A stretch of DNA of 64,000 nt from NCBI RefSeq assembly GCF_900497805.2, contig NW_020954702.1, positions 231,791-295,790 on the forward strand, in the 5' to 3' direction. A program made the translations under genes and the position numbers. The notes beneath the pieces are model-generated. The model made no database searches. It saw only the letters and a program-made list of their open reading frames with translations, and had not been told where the DNA came from. The DNA comes from Vombatus ursinus (taxonomy: Eukaryota; Chordata; Mammalia; Diprotodontia; Vombatidae). Below, piece after piece: positions 1-27,735 of the stretch; the stretch's first letter is position 1, and each line of letters begins with the position of its first letter.

Positions 1-330
1 ATCAATGAGGGTGGGTGGGGAGGGAGGAAGGGAGAAAATTTGGAACCCAAAGTTTTAAAAGCACATGTTTAAAAAAAATGTTTTCACATGCAACTGGGAA
101 ATAAGAAATACAGCAAATGGGGTACAGAAATCCATCCTGCCCTACAGGAAAATTGAAGGGGAAGGGGATAAGAGAAGGGCAGGGAGAGATAGAAGGGAAA
201 GTAGACTAGGAGAAGGGGTATTTAGAATGCATGCCATCTTGGGGGGCGAGGGGCGAGATGGGGTGAAAATTTGGAACTCAAAATCTTGTGGAAGTAAATG
301 TTGAAAAAAAGTAAATAAAAATTACCATAA
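1..330 (+). mobile_element. L1/HAL1-type 3' UTR fragment
   Basis: Closely matches the last ~330 bp of the ORF1-only LINE at 9210-9545: the same GGGAGAAAATTTGGAACCC and GGAACTCAAAATCTT blocks and an A-rich tail. It is the 3' end of another copy of this LINE family, whose body lies left of the window. Confidence 0.75.
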
Positions 331-636
331 AAAAAGAAAAATCTAATAAAAATAGAAATAATAGAAAAAGAAGAAGTAAAAAAATAGAAGTTAAGGACTT
401 GAATAGAATTTTGGAAAAGTTATATAGGATAGATTGCTTACAATTATTGAATGGAAACTGAAAGAAGTATACATTTTTCTCAGCTTTGAATACCACATTT
501 ACAAAAATTGACTATATAGTAAGGTTTAAAAACCTCATAAACAAATGCAGAAAAGAAGAAATAGTAAAAAGCATCCTTTAGTGATCACAATACAATAAAA
601 ATTGCAGTCACTGAAGGGCTTTTGAAGAACAGATCT

Positions 637-790
637 GGGGCAGCGAGGTGGCACTGTGGATAGAGCATCAGTCCTGGAGTCAGGAGGACCTGAGTTCAAA
701 TCTAGCCTCGGACACATAACACTCACTAGCTGTGTGACTCCTGGCAAGTCACTTAACCCTAATTGCCTCATTTAGAGAAAAAAAAAACAA
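637..790 (+). mobile_element. marsupial tRNA-derived SINE (MAR1-like) with TSD
   Basis: Body GGGGCAGCGAGGTGGCACTG..., with tRNA-like A/B box regions, CTGTGTGAC and AAGTCACTTAACCCTAATTG, then an A tail. It is flanked by a 13-bp target duplication (624-636 GAAGAACAGATCT; 791-803 with one mismatch), so it is a full insertion into the L1. Confidence 0.9.
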
Positions 791-2899
791 GAAGAATAGA
801 TCTAACCTAAATGGAGATTAAATTATTTAATTGTACAGAATTGGTGGATCAAAGAAAAAACATGGAAATGAAATAATTTTGTTAAAGAAAATTACAACAA
901 TGAGACAATATATTAAAACTTTTGGCATGTAGCCAAATCAATGCTTAGGGAAATTTTATATCTCTTAACTGTCATCAACAAAAGAGAGAAAAAAATCAGA
1001 TCAATAAACTGAGCGTACAACCAAAAAAATAGAAAAATAATAAAAGAGGTCAAAAAGTAAAAAAAAAAATTCAAACCTAAAATTGAAAACAAAAACCTAT
1101 TTAATAGATACAAGAATCTAATGGCTAGTTAAAAAAAACAAACTAATGCATAGACTTTAAAATTTGATTTTTTTTAAAAAAAGAGGAAACCAAGTTTAAA
1201 TAATGAAAATACATAATTCACAATAAACAAAGAGAATATAAAGGATATTACTAGAAATTATTTTGCCCACTTATATACCAGTAAAAGTGATACAAAATGG
1301 ATGAATGTTTACAAAGCTATAAAATGTTTAAATTAACCAAATAAAAATCAAAGAATAACCCAATCTCAGGTGGAGAAATGAATAAACTATAACAGAATTT
1401 CTTAAAATGGAGAGGGAGATGCAAAGAGATTTCCAGTTGAATTCTTCCAAACATTTAAAGAATAATTAATTCTAAAATTACTTAACTGTCTGCTAAGATA
1501 GAATAGAATAGATCCTTTCCTACTCTTTCTATGAGACAAATATGGTCCTGATACCTAAACCAGGGAGAGATAAAGTAGACAAAGAAAGTTATAGTCTCAT
1601 ATTCATAATGAACATGGATACTAAAATATTAGTAAGATGTTATAATAAAATGTAAATAGATTGTACTCTATCACTAGGATTGATTTATAGTAGGAATGCA
1701 AGGTAGACTCAATATCAAGAAAACAATAAACATAATGTCCTATGTTTAGTAACAAAAATAATCCAAAACTCATAATTATATCAATAAAGAAAAGGTTTTT
1801 AATAAAATACAACACCCTTTTTGTTGAAAAGATCATGAGGCAAGAAAAAGAAATAGAGGAAATAAAAATGGCAAATAATACAATATAAAATAAGTCCACA
1901 AATCAACAGCATTTCTTTATATTATCAACAAAATAAATTAGCAAGAGTGAAAAATAATCACAGGAGGCAGAAAATAACTGGAAGTACCAAAATAAAGGCA
2001 GGCAAATAATAAAAGTGACAATACTATTTATAAAAATTTATATATTTGGTGACATACTATGATAGGTGATATCTGAAATAACTGAGGAAGCAAATGTTGA
2101 AACTTCTGAGCATATGGATTTACTAAGCAATGCATGCTAATTGCATAATGAATTAGGACCAGTTCTCAGCTTGTCACTGGACCCATAACTGAATAGAAAG
2201 GGAACCAAGCTAGATACAGAATTGAGTCACAAGATGTAGTCAGTATGGTTTACTCAAGTCCCACAGTTCCAAAGTGTAAGAATTAAAGAGCAAGAATCTC
2301 AAAGGAAATAATGAAAAAGTATGAGAAGTAAGAGAGGCTAATAATACCAGACCACAAAATATAATACAAAGTAGTAAATAATCAAAAATAATTGGGGTTG
2401 ATTAAAATATAGAAAAGTTCATCAGTGGAATAGATTAGATCAGGGTCTATAAGTGGATTTTAGGGGGTATATGAAGTCAGATGAGGGAAAAAAACTTTAT
2501 TTTCAATAAACTAACTGAAATTTAGCATTTATTACAATTATGAATGTAAGCAACAGACATTCTGAACAGGGGTGTATAGGTTTTCCCAGACTGCTAAATG
2601 GCTCCATCATTCAAAAAAAAAAAAATTAAGTATCCCTGGATTAGCTATACAAGACCTAGAAGTACTCAAAGACAGTAGCATTGAGTTGTTTTGTTTTGTT
2701 TTGTTTTGTTTTTTGTTAAAGCAAGGACTGGACTCCAACTTCTGGGATAAAAACTTACTATTTGACAAAATTGCCAATAGTTTGTCATAAATTTAGTTTA
2801 GACAAACATCTCACACCATTTATCACAATAAACTCCAAGTGGATGTAAGAGCTAGGTATAAAAAATATCATACCAAATTAAAGCAAAGAAGGACATACC

Positions 2900-3002
2900 T
2901 TTTTTTTTGATGAGGCAATTGGGGTTAAGTGACTTGCCCAGGGTCACACAGCTAGTAGATGTCATGTGTCTGAGACTGGATTTGAACTCACGTCGACATG
3001 CC
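2900..3002 (-). mobile_element. MAR1-like SINE, 5'-truncated
   Basis: Starts with T8 and reads the reverse complement of the SINE 3' half (GAGGCAATTGGGGTTAAGTG, ACACAGCTAG, TTTGAACTCA). The tRNA-like head is missing. Confidence 0.8.
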
Positions 3003-4480
3003 TTTTCTAACTATGCATAAAGGAAGAAGACATCTTGATCAAACAAAGAATAAAATCGATCACAGGAAAGAAAACAGAAAGTTTTGATTACATAAAATTG
3101 AAAAGTTTCTGCATAAACAAAATCATCACAGTTAGAATAAGATGGGAAGCAGTTAACTGGGAATAAATCTTTATAACAGATTTCTCAAATAAATGTCTGA
3201 TATCAAAGATATATAAGGAATTGACAAATATAGAAGAACAAAAGCATGTCCTAACACATAGTCAAAGGATGTAAACTGTCAGTTCTCAAAAGAAGATAAG
3301 TAACTAATATATAGAAAAATGTAGTAAATCATTAATAATAAGAAAAATCTAAATTAAAACAACTTGGTAAAGATGACAAAAAGGGAAAATGACAATTTTA
3401 CAAAGGGACTATTGAAGAACATGAACACAAATGTGCTGTTGATAGAGCTATGAAATAGTTCAACTCTCCTGGAAAGCATTTGAAATTATGCTCCCCTCTC
3501 CCCCATCTGCCATCACCACCAGAGTCACAAAATTGTGACTTTGACCCAGTGATACCACTACTAATATTATACCTCGAAGAGACCAAAGAAAGAGCGAAAA
3601 GACCATTCCTGCTGGTAACTGTTTAATGAGTAGCTCTCTAGGACGAAAATATATACATGACACACTTTTAAATTTAATCTGCATTATTAACATTTTCCCA
3701 ACTTATTCTGAAGTTTAAAAAATAAAAATTAATAAATTAAGTCCCATTCTTTAGCATTTACTTATTTCCAAGGTTTAAAAATGCTCACACTGAAAATTTG
3801 GCAATCAGATCTCACAAGTTGGTATGAACTGGCTATAGCATACCTTTGAAAAGGATCTATATGTACAAAAATATTTATAGCATCACCTTTTTTTCTCATA
3901 TCAAAGAAAAGAAAACAAAGTGGGTAATGGGTGAACAAATTATGGTATGTGGATGAATTGGAATATTTTTTACTATTAAAAATGGCACAAGGGATAGGAT
4001 CAGAGAAAATCTGAGGACTTTTAGGAACCCATATAAGACGAAGTGAGTAGAATTAGAATATTTTATACAATGACTACAATATTGCAAAGGAAAACTCTGA
4101 AATACTTAAGAATTATGATCAAAGCAGTGACCAGTTACAACTCTGGAAGATAGATGATGAATAATGCTTCCCATTTCTTGGCACAGAAGTTATGAAATGA
4201 AGATGCAAAATGAAACATTTCCAGATATGGCCAATGTGTGAATTATTATTTTATTCTCTGTTTATAAGGAAGAACTTTTATTTTTCTTTTTGGGGGATGT
4301 TTGGGGGCAGGGAAAGGAAGAGAGAGAGAGGTAAAAGGAGCATGTAAATTGCTATAGTGGGACAGAAAGGGGAACAAAGGAGAGGACAGAAAAGGAGAAG
4401 AGAAAAAAGTGAGAAGAGGAGAGAAAAAGAAATGTCAGTGAGTTATTTAAAAAATAAATAGAGCAGAAAAGATTTCAGAA

Positions 4481-4885
4481 GGGCGCACAGATAAGCCAGG
4501 CAGTGTTGGAATTATCATGTTCAATTTCAATTTGAAGTATAAAAAATTTGTTTCAAAATTATAATTGTAAAAAAAACTGCATAGAAGAAAATAACCCAAA
4601 TTACACATAACAGAACTTCAGTTTCATATGGCATGCTGTTTTTGTTGTTCACTTTATATTGAAGCATCCACGTTTATTGATGTTGATTAAATTCATCATA
4701 AGAAAATCTAACAAAAATAGGTTTTAGTTTTCTTTCTTTTTTAATGAGTTGGGTCAAAAGCAAAATTTTGAAAAGTAATTGGTTCCTACTCCTTCAAACT
4801 TCAGATATCACACCACCTGTTGTAGCTGACTTTTTTAATACTCTTTAGACTTCATTGTCATTAATGACTATCATTTTCATTGCAG
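4481..4885 (+). other. ABCC13 intron, no recognised repeat
   Basis: AT-rich, ends in a good pyrimidine tract and acceptor for the exon at 4886. Nothing else is seen. Confidence 0.5.
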
Positions 4886-22125
<17,240 letters not shown>

Positions 22126-22560
22126 GATACAGATATAACACATAAATGATTTGGATTTATTGATTGGTTCTTATGAAAAATGTGTTTTGTTTGTAAGCCA
22201 TATTGTTCACTCACTGTTGAATAGCAAATTAAAGAGAAATGCAACAAAGTTCCAACAAATATACCATTATACATTACATAGACACACACATACACACATA
22301 TGTATATATAATGCTATGTTAGTTGGAACCTTGGTATGTGTATGTATATATAATGGTATGTTAATTGGAACACACACACATCTAGTGTGCTGGTAAATTA
22401 TAAGGCCTTGAGGAAAAATGTATGAAATTATACTTTTCAGTTTAATCAACATTATTAAAATTTTCTGAAGTCCAGACCAGAAGTGTCATTCTTGTGTTGC
22501 ACAAACCAGGTTAAAATGTCATTTTTATCTGATTTTAGTGTGTTGATGTATTAATAAAGA
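22126..22560 (+). other. ABCC13: putative ABCC13 3' UTR with candidate poly(A) signals
   Basis: After the ABCC13 stop there is an ATTAAA at 22228-22233 and an AATAAA at 22553-22558. The stretch also has a CA/TA-rich microsatellite (about 22278-22382) in two similar copies. The second signal lies within a DNA-transposon-like repeat. Which signal is used is inference. Confidence 0.45.
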
Positions 22561-22815
22561 AAGAAATATATAAACATGTAGTTTTCTAAATTAATATACA
22601 GTCTATAAGGATCCTTATAGGTGGTATATAGATGCCTCTATGTCAGCCTCTATATTGTGGGGCAGCCCAGGAATGTAGGAAAACATCCTCTACATTTTTT
22701 GCGGGCTACCTGAAATCCTTTGGCAGGCCGCAGGTTGTGCAGGCCTGCTCTATATGGTATATGGTATAGTGGCCTCATTTCTATTTTAATTTGACACCAC
22801 TGGTCTAGGTGTGGC
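22480..22815. mobile_element. non-autonomous DNA transposon-like repeat
   Basis: The left part (GCACAAACCAGGTTAAAATG, then AATATACAGTC and GGATCCTTATAGG) and the right end TTCTATTTTAATTTGACACC match the element at 41460-41640. A different stretch (about 22640-22760) interrupts it. It carries the AATAAA at 22553. Confidence 0.5.
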
Positions 22816-22862
22816 TCTAAATTCCAGCACCCTCTTAGTTCAGGTTTGATGTTGGGACAAAA

Positions 22863-23182
22863 TGAGCCGCTCAGTAAGTCATTGAACAAAGGAGATTTAT
22901 CTTGTTCAACAAAGCAAGGGGTATGTAGCAAAGATACAATGACACTTAGATTCTTTGGATAGGCCCCTCATCTCTCCATCTGGAAGGGGTCTGGTCAGTA
23001 TGTCATCAGGGTATGGAAACTGGCATGGTGTCAGGCACCCACCAAGCCTTTGAGGCACAACATGGTTGGAACCTTTTTTGCCCCCATGTCCAGAAGCGGT
23101 GTTGGAGAACCTGGGGCCAGTCAGTTTGCTTGGAGGAAGGAAATCAGGGAAGCTATGTCAGGAAAATACTGATCCTTTCACA
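22863..23182 (-). mobile_element. possible solo LTR fossil
   Basis: A block with TG...CA ends and an LTR-like length of about 320 bp, with an antisense poly(A)-like region near its left end. No convincing target duplication, so it is tentative. Confidence 0.3.
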
Positions 23183-23479
23183 ACAATCAACAAAACAATA
23201 AAATCAAGGTCTGATTTGTAGCAACTGCTGATTTCTGAGGTATAAATGCTCACTCATACTGAAAATTTAGGCACAGGTCCATTACAGCTGATTCCAGCAT
23301 ATCCCCTGGTTATTTCTTTAAAAAGCAGATGTTGATGCAAAATGAGTTTATGTTAATCAACAGAAAATTTGACATTATTCAAAGATAGAAACATTATAAG
23401 ACAGATTGCTTTATGACTGCAATTTTTTCCTTTAAAAACCCTTTCGGATTTCACTCTCCTTCAAGAATTTATGGTTTTA

Positions 23480-23645
23480 TGAGTGTGAGTAATGCAACTG
23501 AGTCAAATTCTAGCCCTTCGGTCCTGCCTCTGACACTACCTGTGTATCCTTAGGCAAGTCATTTAAATTCCTTGTGACCGTTTCCTGTTAAATGGGATTG
23601 GATTACATGGCTTCTGTGGTCCCTTTCATCCCTATGACTCATATC
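23480..23645 (+). mobile_element. MIR
   Basis: GAGTGTGAGTAATGCAACTG, GTCCTGCCTCTGACACTACC, CTTAGGCAAGTCATTTAAAT and TTAAATGGGATTGGATTACA follow the MIR consensus. Confidence 0.7.
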
Positions 23646-23994
23646 ATCCTTGGAACACCAAGATTTAGTAGAACCAGAAAAAAAAATAATTACACAGCAG
23701 CCAAACATTTGAAGTGAAGTACATATTCAAACACATGGGGGAGGCTGGTCCTTGGGCAAGACATAATCTGTTGCTGTGGTTATACCCAAAACTCTTGTAG
23801 GCTGGTGGGACTTTGTATTCTCCTGGCATAGCTTTTGAGAACTCAGGTAGATAAGGATGGGAATTCAGTGGAGTCTAATAGTCCTAATTCAGTCATATTT
23901 AGTTTTACTTATTGCATGGAGATAAGGGAGAGAGGGAAGGGATTTAAGATAACAGTTTTATTTACAAGGGTGAGTAAATATGCCAAATTTTGTA

Positions 23995-24430
23995 GTATTT
24001 TCTCAAATTTAATACCTACTGTCCAGAATGGCTGGATCAGTTTACAACTCCACCAAAAATACATTAGTGCCCCAATTTTCCCACATCTTTTCCAACATTT
24101 ATCATTTTCCTTTTCTGTCATGTTGGCTAATCTGGTAGGTATGAGGTGGTATGTCAGAGTTGGTTTAATTTGCATTTCTCTAATCAATAGCGATTTAGAG
24201 CATTTTTTCATATGACTATAGATAGCTTTAAATTCATCTGAAAACTGCCTATTCATATCCTCTGACCATTTAACAATTGGGGAATGGCTTGTATTCTTAT
24301 AAATTTGACTCGGTTCTCTATATATTTTAGAAATGAGACCTTTATCAGAAACACTGGCAGTAAAAATTGTTTCCCAGCTTCTTGCTTTCCTTCTAATCTT
24401 GATTGCCTTGGCTTTGTCTGCACATACATT
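23995..24430 (-). mobile_element. L1 ORF2 3' fragment
   Basis: Reads AGAATGGCTGGATCAGTTTA, TTGCATTTCTCTAATCAATA and CAATTGGGGAATGGCTTGTA, the reverse complement of the marsupial L1 ORF2 C-terminal region. Same segment as 59580-59860. Confidence 0.85.
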
Positions 24431-25119
24431 CTACGAGTAACGTTGAAATATGTCAACAAATGGGTAAAGCATGACTATTTTAGTTCTGTCGTGATCCCAA
24501 GGAAAACTTCAAGAACTGCTGAAATCATCACTCTGGTCTGTGGCCTGTGTGGGGCCTCACTTTGCAACACTTCTTCAGAAACAGGAAAACTGGAGATTGG
24601 GATGGCTGACCAGGAATTCCATCTGAGGACTGTCTGAGTAACTAAGACATGAGAACATCCAATCATGTGGGTGGCATTCTTGTTTTATTGTAAGTTCAAC
24701 CTTGTTTAATTGATCGCTTTAACAATATCATATGAGATATGTCTTTTCAAGTCCCTAATAAATGATTTTGGGGTACAAAAATGACTCCCCTTGTTACTTT
24801 ACTATTTTTGAATCCTAAATAAACAGACTTAGATGTGATTCTCTTCATGAAATGTATACACTTCATTTGATTGATGAGTTCAATTGGTTACAGCATTTGA
24901 ATGTCAACAAGACATTTTTTTACTCCATTCCATGATCTGCCACTGACTGCATGACCCTATTCAGCTGGCTCTCCATTGAATTCTACCCATTAGTCAATAA
25001 CTAGGATTGGGAGTGAAAGCAACAAAACCATCATTGCTAACGGAAGAGCCTCTAAAGCACACCTTGCTGACACAGTAGAACATCTGTATACCAGGTGTCA
25101 TGCATGAATTGATAATAAC
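24431..25119. other. intergenic, nothing recognised
   Basis: Between the L1 piece and the ERV. Short ORFs here lack any domain, and no splice-supported exon is visible. Confidence 0.4.
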
Positions 25120-25460
25120 TGAGGAAACAAAGTCTGAGCTATGTGATTTATTTGTAAAGCATTGCAGATGCAGAACAAATCAAGCCCAAGGCCCTCAAGT
25201 AGGCACAGGGACTCTGAATACAGATTTTGCACAAATTTTTATACATTTAAAGAAAATAATAAACAGGATACAGAACAGGATTTAGGATTAGGTCACTTGA
25301 TTTCTTATTGGAGGAAAAATTAGGGACTTTCTGAGTTGGTTGACAGGAGAGTGAGCGAATTGGGTTCCCCAAATCAGGAGATTTACAGGAAAAAAAAACA
25401 AAATGAAGGTTCACAAAATGGAGTCAGTGTTCACAAGATGAAGTTGGCTTGGTTCTCACA
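25120..25460 (-). repeat. 3' LTR of the ERV fossil
   Basis: Bounded by TG and CA, with an antisense AATAAA near 25147 and a polypurine tract just outside the right end. The length suits an ERV1 LTR. The left boundary is inferred from the TG and poly(A) spacing. Confidence 0.6.
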
Positions 25461-26884
25461 ATTCTCCCCTTTCACCCTTGTTGGTGGCGAGGGATTGTCC
25501 CCTCCCACCATGGATCACTATCAATAAGCCAAATTTATAAGGTTTTGTATATACTCATCAGCATCATGAACCAAGAAAAGATCACTGGGAAGGACCCTTT
25601 TGAATAGTTTAGAAGAGCAGCTAATACAGAGTATAAGAATAATAATGAAGCATAAAACAAAGAGACTCCATTTACCTATAGTGGTTAATATGCCATTCCC
25701 TGCATCCAAGTGAATCAGGAGGAAGGATTCCACCAGGAGTCACTTGGTTTAAGCAATTGCGTTTCTGCTATAACCTGTTGGATTACTTAAAGGCTTATCA
25801 CACCCCCACCCCTCATCGATGAATGTAGGAACAACAAGATTGATTGATCATAACAGGCTCCTTCTTGCGAAGCTGTAATAAGGTAAGACCATACAATTTT
25901 GTAAGACCATTTCTGCCAAATAATAGACCTCAATTTGGAGGGAAGAGATGCATTCACTTGCGGCTCAGGCAAGTTTCTCAATTTCAAGTGAAAGGTTCCT
26001 ATCGGCCTATTCTAGTATTGTAACCCCTACAAATGGAAATAGGGTCCAGAGGATCTTTTCTTTCAGCTCCTATTCTTTCACAGGATTTTAAATTGTAACC
26101 ATGGCTTTTTGATGTTTAAGTAACCATGCTTCCAAATTTCTGGTAGTTTTCTTTCTCACTTGTCTTATGTTATGATTAAAGACTGACATTGGTGGGGTCA
26201 AATAGGCAATCCCATACATTCTATATCATTTCAGAGGAAGAGAAGCTTTATTGCTACAAACAAAAAAAAAATTATCCTAGGGTAACTAGTCCCCAAGGAA
26301 CTTCTGAAGGGGGATATTCAATTCTCCCAAAGATTCAATTATTCTTATGGTGATAAATTTATCCTAAAGGTTGCATGATACTTGGTCCACCTAGAGCTGT
26401 TATAGTAAGGTTGGCCAAAGAAATTGAAATTTCTTGTCTCTAATGCCATCAAAGAAGCAGGTTTTAGCACAGACAAAAAGGTGTCTTTTGGTAAAAGTGA
26501 AAGTGAATCTACACATCTTCAAATCTCCTAAGTATACAATATCATTAGGACCTTTCTTCTTGGTAACACTTTGAAATAGAAACTCAGAAGAGGAGTGGCA
26601 GCCTTAAATGATACAATCCTAAATTTGATGATATCAAAAATCCCATTAAATTTGAAAATAGCTTGTTTGTTGTAAAATTGAGTCAGTGATATTAGCCTTG
26701 GTTTATTATCTTCTATTTTCCTTCTGGGGTCATAAATACAAGTTACTAAAGCAAAGAATGTAAAAGCCCCCTTCAAAGGTGGTGTTTAGGATACCCAGAG
26801 TCAATGGATTCTTCTGACTGTAAAATAATTTTGTTTTCCATACTAATGAGTACTACTCATTGATCAGGATCACTCTGGTAGATA

Positions 26885-27735
26885 TGATTTAATATTTTAT
26901 TTTTCCCAATTACATGTAAAAAACAATTTTAACATTCTTATTTCAAATTTTGAGTCCCAAATTCTCTCTCTTCCTCCTCATCCCCCACCCCTCATTGAGA
27001 ATGCAAGCAATTTGACAGGTTATACTTGTGCAGTCACACAAAACACATTTCCATGTAAGTCTTGCTGTGGAAGAAAACAGACCAAAAAAAAAATCCCACA
27101 AGAAAAATAAAGAAAGTAAAGAAAAAGTATCTTTGATCTTCATTCAGGATCCACCAGTTTTTTTCCTCTGGAGATGGACAGCATCTTTCATCATAAGTCC
27201 TTCAGAATTGTCTTGGATCATTGTATTGTTGAGAATAGCTACGTTATTCACAGTAGACCATCATACAATATTGCTATTACTGTGTACAATGTTCTCCTGG
27301 TTGTGCTCATTTCACTTTGCAACAGTTCATGTAAGTCTTTCCAGATTTTTCTGAGAGCATCCTGCTTATCATTTCTTAAAGCACAATAGGGAAGGGTTCT
27401 CGAACTCCCCTCCCCCATCCCCCGTCATCCATTTCCTCCACTGTAAAATCTTCTTTAGGCCTCTTTTATGTCAGATAATTTGCCCCATTCTACCTCTTCC
27501 TTTCCCTTTATATCAGTGCATTCTTCTTTCTCACCCCTTAATTTTATTTTTTTTTAGATAATCATTCCATCATATTCAGCTCACACCCATACCCTCTGTC
27601 TATATATACCCCTTCTAACTGCCCTAATAATAGGAAAATTTTTAGGAGTTACAAGTATCATTTTCCCATCCCTATTGATTTCTCTTTCATGTTTAGATTT
27701 AGATTTAGATTTAGATAATGGGGAGAAATGTTTTG
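26885..27735 (-). mobile_element. ORF2-deleted L1 inserted in the ERV
   Basis: The left part (CCCAATTACATGTAAAAAAC through GTCTTTCCAGATTTTTCTGA) is the reversed L1 3' region, also present at 63555-63950. The right part (GATAATTTGCCCCATTCTAC, TTCTTTCTCACCCCTTAATT, CTTCTAACTGCCC) matches the ORF1/ORF2 boundary region of the L1 at 51350-51540. The two are fused at about 27385, so ORF2 is missing. It splits the ERV, hence is younger than it. Confidence 0.7.

Larger units (their letters stand above)
331..4480 (+). mobile_element. old L1 copy, ORF2 region to 3' end
   Basis: A-rich + strand sequence with decayed L1 ORF2 phrases. Around 930-1000 it reads like the conserved AINA region, at 1560-1720 like the start of the RT palm, and at 3780-4340 like the L1 3' end shared with 32350-32760. 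No frame is open for long, so it is ancient. SINEs are inserted at 637-790 and about 2900-3002. It fills an ABCC13 intron. Confidence 0.6.

Noticed and set aside
1-4885. Search for an earlier ABCC13 exon
   Set aside because: No sequence resembling the preceding ABCC TMD2 exon with splice sites; the region is L1 and SINEs.
24284-24637. 117-aa + strand ORF
   Set aside because: Mostly the complement of an L1 ORF2 fragment; no domain.
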